Assembly: GCA_003222035.1 (NCBI GenBank)
Contig: QHUS01000057.1
Coordinates: forward strand, 1 to 64,000
Direction of reading: 5' to 3'
DNA: 64,000 bases
From: Gemmatimonadota bacterium
GTDB lineage: Bacteria > Gemmatimonadota > Gemmatimonadetes > Gemmatimonadales > GWC2-71-9
Shown: positions 63,898-64,000 of the stretch, piece after piece
Position numbering within the stretch: the stretch's first letter is position 1
How the letters are laid out: every line of letters begins with the position of its first letter
Translations under genes and position numbers: made by a program
The notes under the pieces: model-generated
The model's input: only the letters and a program-made list of their open reading frames with translations
What the model was told of the DNA's origin: nothing
The model's database searches: none

Positions 63898-64000
63898 CTA
63901 CGAGCCGAGCTTTTCGAGCTGCTCCGCGGCGCGGTTGATGGCGTTCGTGTGCGCCGCGAGCGCCTGAGCGGTCGCCGCGATCTGCTGATCGGCTTCCGAC
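63898..64000 (-). CDS. 3' end of an unidentified gene, cut by window edge
   Basis: On the minus strand the frame ending at TAG 63898-63900 reads SEADQQIAATAQALAAHTNAINRAAEQLEKLGS, an amphipathic helix that could be coiled coil. It breaks off at the right edge. Too short to identify; the codon use is normal for this genome. Confidence 0.45.
   Translation of the reverse strand, partial: SEADQQIAATAQALAAHTNAINRAAEQLEKLGS

Overview
The window is GC-rich, densely packed bacterial chromosome with almost no mobile DNA. It comes from a diderm: it encodes Lnt, a LolA-like carrier, several lipoproteins, an Omp85-like barrel and LepB. High GC, long translationally coupled operons, a ZU5-like secreted protein, a peptidase/propeller/barrel fusion, a GldF-GldG fusion and the rpsF-rpsR-DUF2232-rplI order fit Gemmatimonadota best. 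That placement is an inference from gene content; no 16S rRNA or tRNA gene was found.

Layout. 1-2000: the last codons of comM, an AT-richer myo-inositol oxygenase gene on the minus strand, then a second decayed comM 3' part. This looks like an acquired insertion. 2076-6435: ZU5-like lipoprotein, TPR/HD-GYP protein, agmatinase-family enzyme, small lipoprotein, MscS channel. 6455-8600 (minus): Lrp regulator, EamA transporter, cupin, ABM monooxygenase. 8770-14395 (plus): LarE, ThpR, an NtrC-type regulator and an aldehyde dehydrogenase with an internal deletion. 14406-27501 (plus): lepB, rpoD-type sigma factor, yajQ, rimO, hemL, SpoIID-like lipoprotein, outer-membrane barrel protein, MocA oxidoreductase, lnt, hyuA, hyuB, small TauE/SafE. 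27498-31813 (minus): a signalling operon of Crp/Fnr regulator, metallo-beta-lactamase fold hydrolase, CsgG-like lipoprotein and GAF/HD-GYP protein. 31980-37686 (plus): rpmE, prfA, prmC, ylbF-like, tmk, ctpA, DUF2520. 37836-39502: secreted beta-domain protein, membrane protein, excisionase-type HTH protein. 39496-53697 (minus): rpsF, rpsR, DUF2232, rplI, rsfS, peptidase/propeller/barrel protein, two SPOR proteins, smc, a second MBL hydrolase, DAHP synthase, lolA. 54019-64000: secreted JAMM-like protein, then on the minus strand ychF, pth, rplY, prs, DUF4340, GldFG fusion, ABC ATPase, dihaem oxidoreductase and a small secreted protein.

The most unusual signal is a set of short stutter arrays with a strict 7-bp (sometimes 8-bp) period. 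The word differs from place to place. The arrays sit exactly at stop/start junctions (12651, 34496, 40155, 55756), in hairpin form (7150, 16152, 20561, 55756), or in frame inside proteins (prmC, lnt, hyuA, the NtrC linker, smc). They appear to create a LolA N-terminus, a transporter C-terminus and a disrupted signal peptide. The period resembles the heptanucleotide STRR repeats of cyanobacteria, but here every locus carries its own word.

The only gene-free stretch longer than 300 bases is 53698-54018, between divergent rpsF and the JAMM-like gene. Many ORFs in the supplied track, including 820- and 883-aa ones, are shadows and are omitted.
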